From Halosimplex halobium (GTDB taxonomy: Archaea; Halobacteriota; Halobacteria; Halobacteriales; Haloarculaceae), in NCBI RefSeq assembly GCF_051414055.1, contig NZ_JBLKNX010000022.1:1-64000 (forward strand): a stretch of 64,000 nucleotides of DNA. The letters run 5' to 3'. The notes beneath the pieces are model-generated. The model was not told the DNA's origin, ran no database searches, and was given only the letters and a program-made list of their open reading frames with translations. Below, piece after piece: positions 51,523 through 59,991 of this stretch (position 1 is the first letter of the stretch; each line of letters starts with the position of its first letter). A program made the position numbers and the translations under genes.

Positions 51523-51621
51523 CGGAAACGACGGCGGCCGACCCGGACGGAAACGACGGCGGCCGACCCGGACGGAAACGACGGCGGCCGACCCGGACGG
51601 AAACGACGGCGGCCGACCCGA
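51523..51621 (+). repeat. 25-bp tandem repeat, four copies
   Basis: CGGAAACGACGGCGGCCGAC followed by CCGGA repeats with 25-bp period at 51523, 51548, 51573 and 51598, the last copy with changed final bases. It lies between the uspA stop and the purL promoter. Confidence 0.92.
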
Positions 51622-51704
51622 CCGAGCGCTCCAGCCCCGGCGAGACGCCGGCCTCCGGGCGCGCATGGAAAGCGATTTAGCCGGCCGGGAGCGACCGTCC
51701 GGTA

Positions 51705-53864
51705 ATGAGTCTGTCCGACGCCGACCACGAGCTCGTGGTCGAGGAGCTGGGCCGGGAGCCCACCCGGGCCGAGGCCGCGCTGTTCGAGAACCTCTGGAGC
51801 GAGCACTGCGCCTACCGCTCGTCGTGGCCGCTGCTGAGCGCCTTCGACAGCGAGGGCGACCAGGTGGTCGTAGGTCCCGGCGACGACGCGGGAGTCGTCT
51901 CAATCCCGTCGGACGAGGGCGAGACCTACATCACGATGGGGATCGAGAGTCACAACCACCCCTCCTACGTGGACCCGTTCGACGGCGCGGCCACCGGCGT
52001 CGGCGGCATCGTCCGCGACACCCTCTCGATGGGTGCCTACCCCATCGCGCTCGCGGACTCCCTCTATTTCGGCGACTTCGACCGCGAACACTCCCGCTAT
52101 CTCTTCGAGGGCGTCGTCGAGGGCATCTCCCACTACGGCAACTGCATCGGCGTCCCCACCGTCACCGGCTCGACGGCCTTCCACGACGACTACGAGGGCA
52201 ACCCCCTCGTGAACGTCGCCTGCGTCGGGCTGATCGACGACCCCGACCGACTGGTCACCGCGGAGGCCCAGGAACCGGGGAACAAGCTGCTGCTCGTCGG
52301 CAACTCGACGGGCCGTGACGGCCTCGGGGGCGCCTCCTTCGCCAGCGAGGACCTCGCCGAGGACGCCGAAACCGAGGACCGCCCGGCGGTCCAGGTCGGC
52401 GACCCCTACACCGAGAAGCTCCTGATCGAGGCCAACGAGGCCCTGATCGACGAGGGCCTGATCGAATCGGCCCGGGACCTGGGCGCGGCGGGGCTGGGCG
52501 GCGCGTCCTCCGAGATGGTCGCCAAGGGCGGCCTCGGGGCGGACATCGAGCTGACGAACGTCCACGAGCGCGAGCCGAACATGAACGCCATGGAGTACCT
52601 GCTCGCCGAGAGCCAGGAGCGGATGTGCTACGAGGTCCGCCCGGAGAACGTCGACCGCGTGAAGGCGATCGCAGACCGCTACGATCTGGGCGCCTCGGTC
52701 ATCGGCGAGGTCACCGACGGCAACTACGTCTGCACGTTCGAGGGCGAGGTCGTCGTCGACGCGCCCGCGGAGTTCCTCGGCGACGGCGCGCCGTACAACG
52801 ACCTGCCCGCCGAGGAACCGGCGGAACAGGAGCGGGACCTCCCGGAGAGCGTCGACCTGACGGAGGCGTTCGAGGCCGTCGTCGGCAGTCCGAACACCGC
52901 CTCGAAAGAGTGGGTCTACCGGCAGTACGACCACGAGGTGCAGGTCCGCACCGCCACGCGGCCGGGCGACGACGCGGCCGTGCTGGCGATCAGGGAAGCC
53001 GGAACCGGGCTGGCGTTCTCCTCGGGCGCCGACCCCAACTGGACGGCGGCCGCACCGTACGAGGGCGCCCGCGCGGTCGCGCTGGAGAACGCCACCAACG
53101 TCGCCGCGAAGGGCGCGACGCCCCACGCCGCGGTCGACTGCCTCAACGGCGGCAACCCCGAGAAGCCCGACGTGTACGGCGGGTTCAAGGGGATCGTCGA
53201 CGGGCTGGCCGAGATGTGCTCGACGCTCGACGTGCCGGTGCTGGGCGGGAACGTCTCGCTGTACAACGACTCGGTCGCCGGCCCGATCCCGCCGACGCCG
53301 ACGCTCGCTCTGGTCGGCGTCAAGGACGGCTACGACGCGCCGCCCGCGGCGCTGTCCGGCGAGGGCGACCTCCTGCTGGTCGGCGCCCGTTCGCTGGAGG
53401 GTGACGCCGAACCGCGGCTCGGCGGCTCGGAGTACCTCGCGCAGTTCGGCGGCACCGACCGCTTCCCCGAGTCGCTCGCGAACCCCGACGCGTTCGTCGA
53501 CACGCTGGTCGACGTGGCGAACGACGACGCGACGCTGGCCACCCACGACGTGAGCCACGGCGGCCTCGCGGTGGCGCTCGCCGAGATGGTCACCGACGCC
53601 GCCGGCGCGAGCGTCGACCTCGACGCCCCGTCGAAGGGCTCGCCCGCGGCGCTGCTGTTCGGCGAACAGGCCGGTCGCGTCGTCGTCGAGACGACCGACC
53701 CGAGCGCGGTCCGCGAGGCGTTCGACGGCGTCGCGCCGGTGTACGACCTCGGGACGGCCGACGGCTCCGGGACCCTCGACGTGGCGCTGGCCGACGACGA
53801 CCTGTCCTACGACGCGGCCGAGATCGCCGAGCTGCGCGACGTGATCGAGCGGGAACTGGACTGA
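51705..53864 (+). CDS. purL: Phosphoribosylformylglycinamidine synthase subunit II
   Basis: 719 aa, the archaeal/Gram-positive small PurL. ENLWSEHCAYRSSWPLL holds the conserved SEHCAY signature; HNHPSYVDPFDGAATGVGGI is the ATP/Mg site; DVSHGGLAVALAEM near the C-terminus is also typical. It converts FGAR to FGAM with ATP and ammonia from PurQ, with PurS; neither is in the window. Leaderless-type promoter (GATTTAGCC) about 30 bp upstream. Confidence 0.97.
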   Translation: MSLSDADHELVVEELGREPTRAEAALFENLWSEHCAYRSSWPLLSAFDSEGDQVVVGPGDDAGVVSIPSDEGETYITMGIESHNHPSYVDPFDGAATGVGGIVRDTLSMGAYPIALADSLYFGDFDREHSRYLFEGVVEGISHYGNCIGVPTVTGSTAFHDDYEGNPLVNVACVGLIDDPDRLVTAEAQEPGNKLLLVGNSTGRDGLGGASFASEDLAEDAETEDRPAVQVGDPYTEKLLIEANEALIDEGLIESARDLGAAGLGGASSEMVAKGGLGADIELTNVHEREPNMNAMEYLLAESQERMCYEVRPENVDRVKAIADRYDLGASVIGEVTDGNYVCTFEGEVVVDAPAEFLGDGAPYNDLPAEEPAEQERDLPESVDLTEAFEAVVGSPNTASKEWVYRQYDHEVQVRTATRPGDDAAVLAIREAGTGLAFSSGADPNWTAAAPYEGARAVALENATNVAAKGATPHAAVDCLNGGNPEKPDVYGGFKGIVDGLAEMCSTLDVPVLGGNVSLYNDSVAGPIPPTPTLALVGVKDGYDAPPAALSGEGDLLLVGARSLEGDAEPRLGGSEYLAQFGGTDRFPESLANPDAFVDTLVDVANDDATLATHDVSHGGLAVALAEMVTDAAGASVDLDAPSKGSPAALLFGEQAGRVVVETTDPSAVREAFDGVAPVYDLGTADGSGTLDVALADDDLSYDAAEIAELRDVIERELD

Positions 53865-53894
53865 GATCGAGGTCGACCTCGGCGTCGAGTCGGC

Positions 53895-55085
53895 TCAGAG
53901 GAGAGACAGGCCGACGGTCACCGCGTCGCCGCCCGCGCCGCCCGAAACCACGTATCGGGTGGCGAGTGCTATCGCGATCCCGTGGGCCGCGTAGACGACG
54001 GTGGGGGCCCAGACGGTTTGCGTGCGTTCGAAGGCGACAGCGCCGGCGCCGACGGCGACGGCGTAGCTGACCACCGCAGGGCCCGGACTACCCCCCAGAG
54101 CGGTGGCGACAGCGAGCGCGAGGCCGACCCCGGCGGCGCCGGCCGCGGTCACGGCACCGAGCGTCGGATAGTCGTCCATCGAGGCGCCGGCGCGCTCGTC
54201 CCAGACGCGGCCGTAGCCGACGGCGGCGGCCAGCACCGCGAGGACGGCGACGACCAGCGCCGCCAGGACGACGGCCCACCGGACGGCGGACGGCACCGGC
54301 GCGGCGACGGCTCCGAGCGCGGGCGGCACGGCGGCGATCACCCAGTCGGCGGCGAACGCGAGCAGCGTGACGGCGCCGGCGGCTGCGGCCGGCGACCGGT
54401 GGCGACGGAGCGCAGACTGGACCGCCCCGTTGAACAGCAGCGCCGTGCCGACGGCCGTGATCGCGGTCGGGACTGCCGTCGCGAGTACGAACGACGGGAC
54501 CGACAGGGTCGACGGATACCGGAACGACGCGAACGGCCCGCCGGGCCACCCGAGAAGCGACGCGCCGACCGCAGCGAGCCCAGCACTCGCAGCGACGGCG
54601 GCGACGGCGAGGCCGGTCGCGACCCAGCCGTCGCGGGTCGGCGGCGTCGTCGGAACCTCGAGGTCGGCGACCCGCGCGTACCCGACGGCGAGCAGCCCGA
54701 CGGCGACCAGATACCCGCCCGCCCTCGCGACCGGGGCGGCCGAGACGCCGACCGCCAGGCGGTCGAACGCGACGTAGACCGCCACGACCACCAGCGGCGT
54801 CACCGCCAGCCCCGCCTGTGTCAGTTCGGCCCTGTCGAGTCGCTCCTCGGCGTGCGCCGAGAACGCCGCGTAGACGGCGCCGAGCGCGGCGAGCGCGACG
54901 ACGCTGTACGCGAGGGTCACCACCGCCGGAACCCCGAGCAGGCCCGTCTCCGACCGGAGCGTCCCGGCGACGTGGCCGACACCGATCCTGACGAGGACGA
55001 GCCCGGCCAGCAGGGCGGCCAGCGCGGCGTGCCCGGCGGTCGTCGGACCGTCGGCGGCCGGGCGTCGCTGGAGGGAAGCGCACAT
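53895..55085 (-). CDS. Polytopic membrane protein of unknown family, 396 aa
   Basis: About ten hydrophobic helices with short loops, Ala/Val-rich throughout; N-terminus MCASLQRRPAADGPTTAGHA. The last part (WAPTVVYAAHGIAIALATRY) has a conserved-looking His reminiscent of CPBP intramembrane proteases, but the EExxxR motif is not evident, so I do not call it so. Convergent with purL. Confidence 0.65.
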   Translation of the reverse strand: MCASLQRRPAADGPTTAGHAALAALLAGLVLVRIGVGHVAGTLRSETGLLGVPAVVTLAYSVVALAALGAVYAAFSAHAEERLDRAELTQAGLAVTPLVVVAVYVAFDRLAVGVSAAPVARAGGYLVAVGLLAVGYARVADLEVPTTPPTRDGWVATGLAVAAVAASAGLAAVGASLLGWPGGPFASFRYPSTLSVPSFVLATAVPTAITAVGTALLFNGAVQSALRRHRSPAAAAGAVTLLAFAADWVIAAVPPALGAVAAPVPSAVRWAVVLAALVVAVLAVLAAAVGYGRVWDERAGASMDDYPTLGAVTAAGAAGVGLALAVATALGGSPGPAVVSYAVAVGAGAVAFERTQTVWAPTVVYAAHGIAIALATRYVVSGGAGGDAVTVGLSLL

Positions 55086-55199
55086 ACCCGGGAGTGGTCA
55101 ACCGATCGTCATAAACCTGGGGACCGACCGCCGGTGGCAGTCATCCACCGGGGGAACGAGCGTCGGGGACCCGTCCGGGAACGATCTTCGAGGACTCGC

Positions 55200-55586
55200 C
55201 TACGGGGGTTCGCCGATCTCCCCGAGTGCCTCGTCGACGACGGCGGGCACGTCGACCGACGCCTCGTCGTCGAGCAGGACGTGGAACCCGACGCCGTCGC
55301 CGGGGTAGAGGGCGATCCCGATCCCGTCTTCGGTGACCCGGATCTCGGAGCGGACGCGGCTCCCGTAGAGCTCGCCGCTCACCTCGGCCTGCTGGAGGTT
55401 GTACACCGCGTCCTCGTGCATCTTCTCCGGGGAGCGCGTGTCGACCGCGGCGACGAACCGCTCGAACCACTCCTCGCCGTAGAGGAACTCCGACTCCGCC
55501 TCGGTGAACCGTGTGACTGTCAACAGACTCTCGCCCGCGCGTTCCTGAAGGCGCTCGATCAGCCCCTGGTATTTCGTCACGCTCAC
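55200..55586 (-). CDS. Halobacterial hypothetical protein, 128 aa
   Basis: The GTG at 55586 is favoured: a GGTTTTTATCC TATA box is centred about 26 bp upstream, and the longer frame would read through that promoter. Alpha/beta protein: TKYQGLIERLQERAGESLLT, FTEAESEFLYGEEWFERFVA and DGIGIALYPGDGVGFHVLLD. No recognised family; similar short proteins are common in Halobacteria (DUF7522-like, unverified). Confidence 0.7.
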   Translation of the reverse strand: MSVTKYQGLIERLQERAGESLLTVTRFTEAESEFLYGEEWFERFVAAVDTRSPEKMHEDAVYNLQQAEVSGELYGSRVRSEIRVTEDGIGIALYPGDGVGFHVLLDDEASVDVPAVVDEALGEIGEPP

Positions 55587-55782
55587 GTCACGGGGGAAGC
55601 GAACGGGGATAAAAACCGTTCCCACCGACTTCACGCGCTGAGAGAACCCCCTGTGTGACCCGGCAGACCGGAGCGGCGCCGGGCAGGAGCGACCGTGTCG
55701 CCGCCACGCGTGTAGCGCGGCGGCACCGACAGTGTACGGCGTGGATCGAAGCCCCGATTAACGGCCCGCCCTCAGGCCCGCT

Positions 55783-56376
55783 ATGCGCCGCCGGGACCTC
55801 CTCGCGACGCTCGCCGGCGGGACGGCTCTCGGCCTCGCGGGCTGTTCCGCCCCCGGGAGCGAGACGCCCCGTCCGTTCCGCGTCTCGAGCCGGGCGATAG
55901 CCACCGACGGGGAGCTGCCGGCTCGCCACGCCTGCGACGGCGAGGGCGTCTCCCCGCCATTCGCCGTCGAGAGCACGCCGGAACCGACCGCGGCTCTGGC
56001 GGTGACGGCCTCGTTCAACCAGGGGCCGATCACCGACAGGACCTTCTGGACGCTGTGGAACGTCCCGCCCGACCGCGACCGGATCCCCGCCGCGCTCCCG
56101 GGCGACCCTGTCGTCGAGTCGCTCGGCGATGCACGGCAGGGCCGGCCCGAGGGTGGCGAGGTCGGGTACATGCCGCCCTGTCCGCCCAGGGGCGAACCGT
56201 TCACCTACCGCTTTCAGGTGTACGCGCTCTCGGAGCGCCTCGGCGTCGAGGGCGGCGCGAGCCACGACGCCGCGAGCGAGGCGGTCGGCAACGCCGTCCT
56301 CGCGAGCCGCCGGTTCACCGTCGAGTACACGCGGCCGCTGGCCGGCTCTGGTACGGACACCCGGTCGGACCGCTGA
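55783..56376 (+). CDS. YbhB/YbcL-type PEBP-like lipoprotein, 197 aa
   Basis: Tat lipoprotein: RRRDLLATLAGGTALGLAGC with lipobox LAGC (Cys21). The mature part is a phosphatidylethanolamine-binding-like fold: PARHACDGEGVSPPFAVEST, TFWTLWNVPPD and PCPPRGEPFTYRFQVYALSE, the last being the family's ligand-pocket motif. Function of prokaryotic members is unclear. Surface-anchored. Confidence 0.88.
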   Translation: MRRRDLLATLAGGTALGLAGCSAPGSETPRPFRVSSRAIATDGELPARHACDGEGVSPPFAVESTPEPTAALAVTASFNQGPITDRTFWTLWNVPPDRDRIPAALPGDPVVESLGDARQGRPEGGEVGYMPPCPPRGEPFTYRFQVYALSERLGVEGGASHDAASEAVGNAVLASRRFTVEYTRPLAGSGTDTRSDR

Positions 56377-56385
56377 CGGCTCGCG

Positions 56386-56592
56386 TCAGACCAGCGCGAG
56401 GGGGAGAACGAAGGTGACGACGAGCCCGACGAGCAGCACGGCGGCGCCGACGCCCACGTCGCGGCCGGTGTAGTCGCTCTGCGGTGCCGTCGAGCGCAGC
56501 GGCGGCTCTCGCGCCGGGAGGTCCTTGTCCGCGGGGTCGTAGTCCGGGCGGTCCTCGTGTCCGTGCGCCGCGTCCTCGTGTTCGTCGACCAT
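56386..56592 (-). CDS. Small tail-anchored membrane protein (DUF7550-like), 68 aa
   Basis: A His/Asp/Glu-rich N-terminus (MVDEHEDAAHGHEDRPDYDP) and one C-terminal helix (VGVGAAVLLVGLVVTFVLPL). Matches a short Halobacteria-only family I know as DUF7550. The His-rich start might bind metal. Stop lies 10 bp from the convergent PEBP gene end. Confidence 0.75.
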   Translation of the reverse strand: MVDEHEDAAHGHEDRPDYDPADKDLPAREPPLRSTAPQSDYTGRDVGVGAAVLLVGLVVTFVLPLALV

Positions 56593-56742
56593 GGTTCCCG
56601 ATTCAGCCGGGGGGAACCTTAGCGTGTCGGAACGGCTCGCGTCGCACCGCCGACCGTCCGGACCGCGTCTCCCGACGACCGCGCACAGTATTGTGCAATG
56701 TACACAAAACAAATAAGACCCGTCGCGCCGTAGGGTCGGGCG

Positions 56743-57162
56743 ATGAGCCAGGACAGATCGATCGAGGAGATCAGGGAAGCGAAGATGGCGGAGCTTCGGG
56801 GAGAATCAACCGGTGGCGCCGGATCCGACGAGGGTTCGAGCGCGCCGTCGGAGCCGGTTCACGTCGGCGACGCTTCGGAGCTCGACCGGCTCGTCGCGGA
56901 TCACGACGTTGTCCTCGCGGACTTCTACGCCGACTGGTGTGGCCCCTGTCAGATGCTCGAACCGGTGGTCGAGGACGTGGCCGCCGAGACGGACGCGGCC
57001 GTCGCGAAGGTCGACGTCGACGCCAACCAGCGGCTCGCTCGGGAGTACGGCGTCCAGGGCGTCCCCACGCTCGCCCTGTTCGCCGGCGGGTCGGTCGCGG
57101 ACCGGTTGGTCGGCGTCCAGGACAAGGCGTCGCTGGTCGCCGCGGTCGAACAGCACGGGTAG
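56743..57162 (+). CDS. Thioredoxin, 139 aa
   Basis: Active site ADWCGPCQMLEPVVED in a full thioredoxin fold; the cis-Pro is in QGVPTLALFAGG. A 38-residue acidic N-terminal extension (SIEEIREAKMAELRGE) is typical of haloarchaeal thioredoxins. Reduces disulphides in the cytosol. AAATAAG TATA box about 27 bp upstream; a TTGTG/CACAA 5-bp inverted repeat (56691-56707) lies before it. Confidence 0.95.
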   Translation: MSQDRSIEEIREAKMAELRGESTGGAGSDEGSSAPSEPVHVGDASELDRLVADHDVVLADFYADWCGPCQMLEPVVEDVAAETDAAVAKVDVDANQRLAREYGVQGVPTLALFAGGSVADRLVGVQDKASLVAAVEQHG

Positions 57163-57216
57163 TCCCCCCGAAGCACCCATCATGAAACCGCGTTCTTCCG
57201 ACCGGAGCGAAGACCC

Positions 57217-57381
57217 GTGACGCTCCCCCTCGTCGATACCGGGTTCGGCGCCCTGGTGCTCGCGCTGGTGGTCCCGACGGCGGTCGTCGCGTTCGGGACA
57301 TACGTCGGCGTCCTGACGGCGCTACAGTCGTTTTTCGGTGAGTCGACCTGGCAGGACGTACGGGACGACGACCCGGACTGA
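57217..57381 (+). CDS. Single-helix small membrane protein, 54 aa
   Basis: GTG 57217 overlaps the TGA of a 12-codon frame starting at ATG 57182 (GTGA). The product has one hydrophobic stretch (GALVLALVVPTAVVAFGTYV) and an acidic tail (DVRDDDPD). Probably follows thioredoxin on the same transcript, 55 bp after its stop. No family recognised. Confidence 0.55.
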   Translation: MTLPLVDTGFGALVLALVVPTAVVAFGTYVGVLTALQSFFGESTWQDVRDDDPD

Positions 57382-57411
57382 CCGACGGGAGCCGCCGGCT
57401 CGTCCCGTCGG

Positions 57412-59961
57412 TCAGTACGTCTCTCTGAGGTGACGCACCGAGAGTTCGTCTTCGAGGTCGGCCTCGACGAGCGCGTCGCGGCGTCCGTCGTAGGCGTCGA
57501 AGGTGAGCGTCCGCTCCTCGCCGGGCGCGAGGTGGACGTAGTTGTCCGAGAACGCGCCAGCCGTCGTTCCGGGGTCGAGTTCGACGAACAGCGCCGCGCC
57601 CTCGGCCGCGACCGTCACGTCCGCGCCGTCGACCTCGACGGTGAGGTCGGTCTCCGGCAGGTCCAGCCGCTTGTAGTCCTCGAAGAAGGCGGTGGCGGGG
57701 TACGAGTCCGGGACCGCTTCGCCGTCGCGGTCGCCCTCGAACGTCGCGCGGACCATCACTTCGGCCGGGTCGACGCCTCCGGGCAGGTCCTCGCGGGCGA
57801 CGGTCGCCAGTTCGGTGCTCTCGTGGGCGTCGATGTCCACCGCGACCGTCTCCTCGTGGACGAGTTCCCCGTCGAAGGTGACGATTTCGAGGGCGACTTC
57901 GCCGGATAGCGGGTCGGTCTCGTCGCTGGTGACCCACAGGGTCTGGGCGGTCACGTCGCCCCAGTCGATGTCCTCGGGGTCCTCGGCCTGGGCGTTGTCG
58001 ACGCCGTCGCGGCCCTCGAAGGAAGGATGGAAGGAGAGGAGAACGGGCGCGAACTGCCGGCGGGCGGCGTACTGCTGGGCCTTCCACTTGCCGTCGTACT
58101 CGATAGAGGACCACGACGCGACGGGCCACAGGTCGTTGAGCTGCCAGTACAGCGCGCCCATCGCGGTCGGTTTCCGGCGGCGCCAGTGTTCGATGGCCGT
58201 CGACATCGCCTCGGCCTGCAGGAGTTGCGAGAGGTAGACGAAGTCGTCGAAGTCGAAGGGGATCCGGAAGTAGTCGGCCATCCGGCGGAGGATAGTCGTG
58301 TTGCCGCCGGGGTTGCGCTGGTGGTGTTCCATCATCGGCGAGGTGGGGTTGAAGTCCGCCTCGTCGAGGACGGTTCTGAGGGAATCGGTGGAGGGGAACG
58401 ACTGGTAGCCGAACTCGGAGACGAACCGCGGCTCGGTGGTCAGGTAGTCCTCGAAGGGCTGGCCCTGGTGCCACACGTCCCAGTAGTGGATGTCGCCCTT
58501 CTCGAAGACGTACGGTTCGAGCTCGTCCGGGCCGCTGGACGGCGACCCCGGCCAGTACGTCCGCGAGGGATCCTCCTCGCGGCAGGCCGGTCCGACCGTC
58601 TCCTCGTAGAGGGCGGCGTAGTCGTCGAGGTGGTCTTCGTGGTGGTCGTGGTCGACGAACCAGTTCTGGGCGGCCTCCTCGTTTTCGTTGTTCGCGCACC
58701 ACAGCGCGATGGAGGGGTGGTTCGCGAGCCTGCGGACCTGGTAGCGTACCTCCTCCTCGACGGTGTCGAGGAACTCGTCGTTCGCGGGGTGCAGCGAGCA
58801 GGAGAACATGAAATCCTGCCAGACGAGCAGGCCGTACTCGTCGCACAGATCGTAGAACTCGTCTTCCTCGTAGTAGCCGCCGCCCCACACTCTGAGCATG
58901 TTCATGTTGGCGTCGGCGGCGCTGCGGACTAGGTGTTCGTAGCGCTCCTCGGTCACGTCGCCGTAGAACGGCGAGGTCGGGATGGTGTTGGCCCCCTTCG
59001 CGTAGACGGGTTCGCCGTTGACCTCGAAGTAGAAGGAGGTGCCCACCTCGTCCGGTTCGACGACGACCTCGACCTCGCGGAAGCCCACACGAGCCGAGTG
59101 CGTGTGGTGGGTGCGACCCTCGCCGTCGCCGACCGACACGTCCAGATCGTACAGCGGCTGGTCACCGTAGCCGTTCGGCCACCACAGTTCGACCGAGTCC
59201 TCGTCGACCGGGACCGTCAACTCGACCTCCTGCTCACCGGCGTCCAGCTCGACGGACTCGGTGACCACGGTGTCGGCCACCTCGACGGTCAGGTCGTAGG
59301 TGCCGGCGGTCGGCGCGTCGACCCCGGCGCGGACGGTCAGTTCGACGCCCTCGCCGTCGTGGTCCTGTTCGGTCTTGGTGTAGCGCACCCGGGGCTCGGA
59401 GTAGGCGACCAGCGAGATGTCGCGGTAGATACCCATCGTCGGGAGACACGGGCCCCAGTCCCACCCGTAGTGACACTGGGCCTTCCGGACGAACGGGCGG
59501 CCGGGCTGGTCGACGGGGTAGCGGATACAGGGCACCTCGTAGGGGTACTCGGCGGCTCGCTCCTGGCCGTACTCGACGGGCGAGCGGAAGGCCACGGTGA
59601 TCTCGTTCTCGCCGGGTTCGAGTGCATCGCTCACGTCGAACTCGTGGCCGACGTGCATGTTGACGGACTCGCCGACGACCTGGCCGTTGACCGACACGGT
59701 GGCGACGGTGTCGAGGCCGTCGCACTGCAGGAGTACCCGGTCGTGGTCGAGCAGTCGCTCGTCGACCGAGAACGTGCGGCGGTAGGTCCAGTCGGACTCC
59801 CCGACCCACTGCACGTCGAGTTCGTTGTCCTCGACGAACGGGTCGGGGATCGCGTCGAGGTTCAGGAGATCGGTGTAGACGCCGCCCGGCACCGACCCCG
59901 TCCGCCACTCGCCGCCCTCGCGGCGAAACTGCCACTCGCCCGCGAGTGAACGTTTTCGCAT
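57412..59961 (-). CDS. GH2 beta-mannosidase, 849 aa
   Basis: Jelly-roll N-domain (SLAGEWQFRREGGEW, GESDWTYRRTF), Ig-like domain, then the TIM barrel with WCANNENEEAA (acid/base Glu in NE) and RFVSEFGYQSFPS (nucleophile Glu). VRKAQCHYGWDWGPCLPTMG is typical of the beta-mannosidase branch rather than beta-galactosidase. C-terminal beta domains end before LEDELSVRHLRETY. No signal peptide; cytosolic removal of beta-mannose from oligosaccharides or glycans. Confidence 0.92.
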   Translation of the reverse strand: MRKRSLAGEWQFRREGGEWRTGSVPGGVYTDLLNLDAIPDPFVEDNELDVQWVGESDWTYRRTFSVDERLLDHDRVLLQCDGLDTVATVSVNGQVVGESVNMHVGHEFDVSDALEPGENEITVAFRSPVEYGQERAAEYPYEVPCIRYPVDQPGRPFVRKAQCHYGWDWGPCLPTMGIYRDISLVAYSEPRVRYTKTEQDHDGEGVELTVRAGVDAPTAGTYDLTVEVADTVVTESVELDAGEQEVELTVPVDEDSVELWWPNGYGDQPLYDLDVSVGDGEGRTHHTHSARVGFREVEVVVEPDEVGTSFYFEVNGEPVYAKGANTIPTSPFYGDVTEERYEHLVRSAADANMNMLRVWGGGYYEEDEFYDLCDEYGLLVWQDFMFSCSLHPANDEFLDTVEEEVRYQVRRLANHPSIALWCANNENEEAAQNWFVDHDHHEDHLDDYAALYEETVGPACREEDPSRTYWPGSPSSGPDELEPYVFEKGDIHYWDVWHQGQPFEDYLTTEPRFVSEFGYQSFPSTDSLRTVLDEADFNPTSPMMEHHQRNPGGNTTILRRMADYFRIPFDFDDFVYLSQLLQAEAMSTAIEHWRRRKPTAMGALYWQLNDLWPVASWSSIEYDGKWKAQQYAARRQFAPVLLSFHPSFEGRDGVDNAQAEDPEDIDWGDVTAQTLWVTSDETDPLSGEVALEIVTFDGELVHEETVAVDIDAHESTELATVAREDLPGGVDPAEVMVRATFEGDRDGEAVPDSYPATAFFEDYKRLDLPETDLTVEVDGADVTVAAEGAALFVELDPGTTAGAFSDNYVHLAPGEERTLTFDAYDGRRDALVEADLEDELSVRHLRETY

Positions 59962-59991
59962 AGTCGCGGTGGTCTCCGCCGGCAGTAAAAC

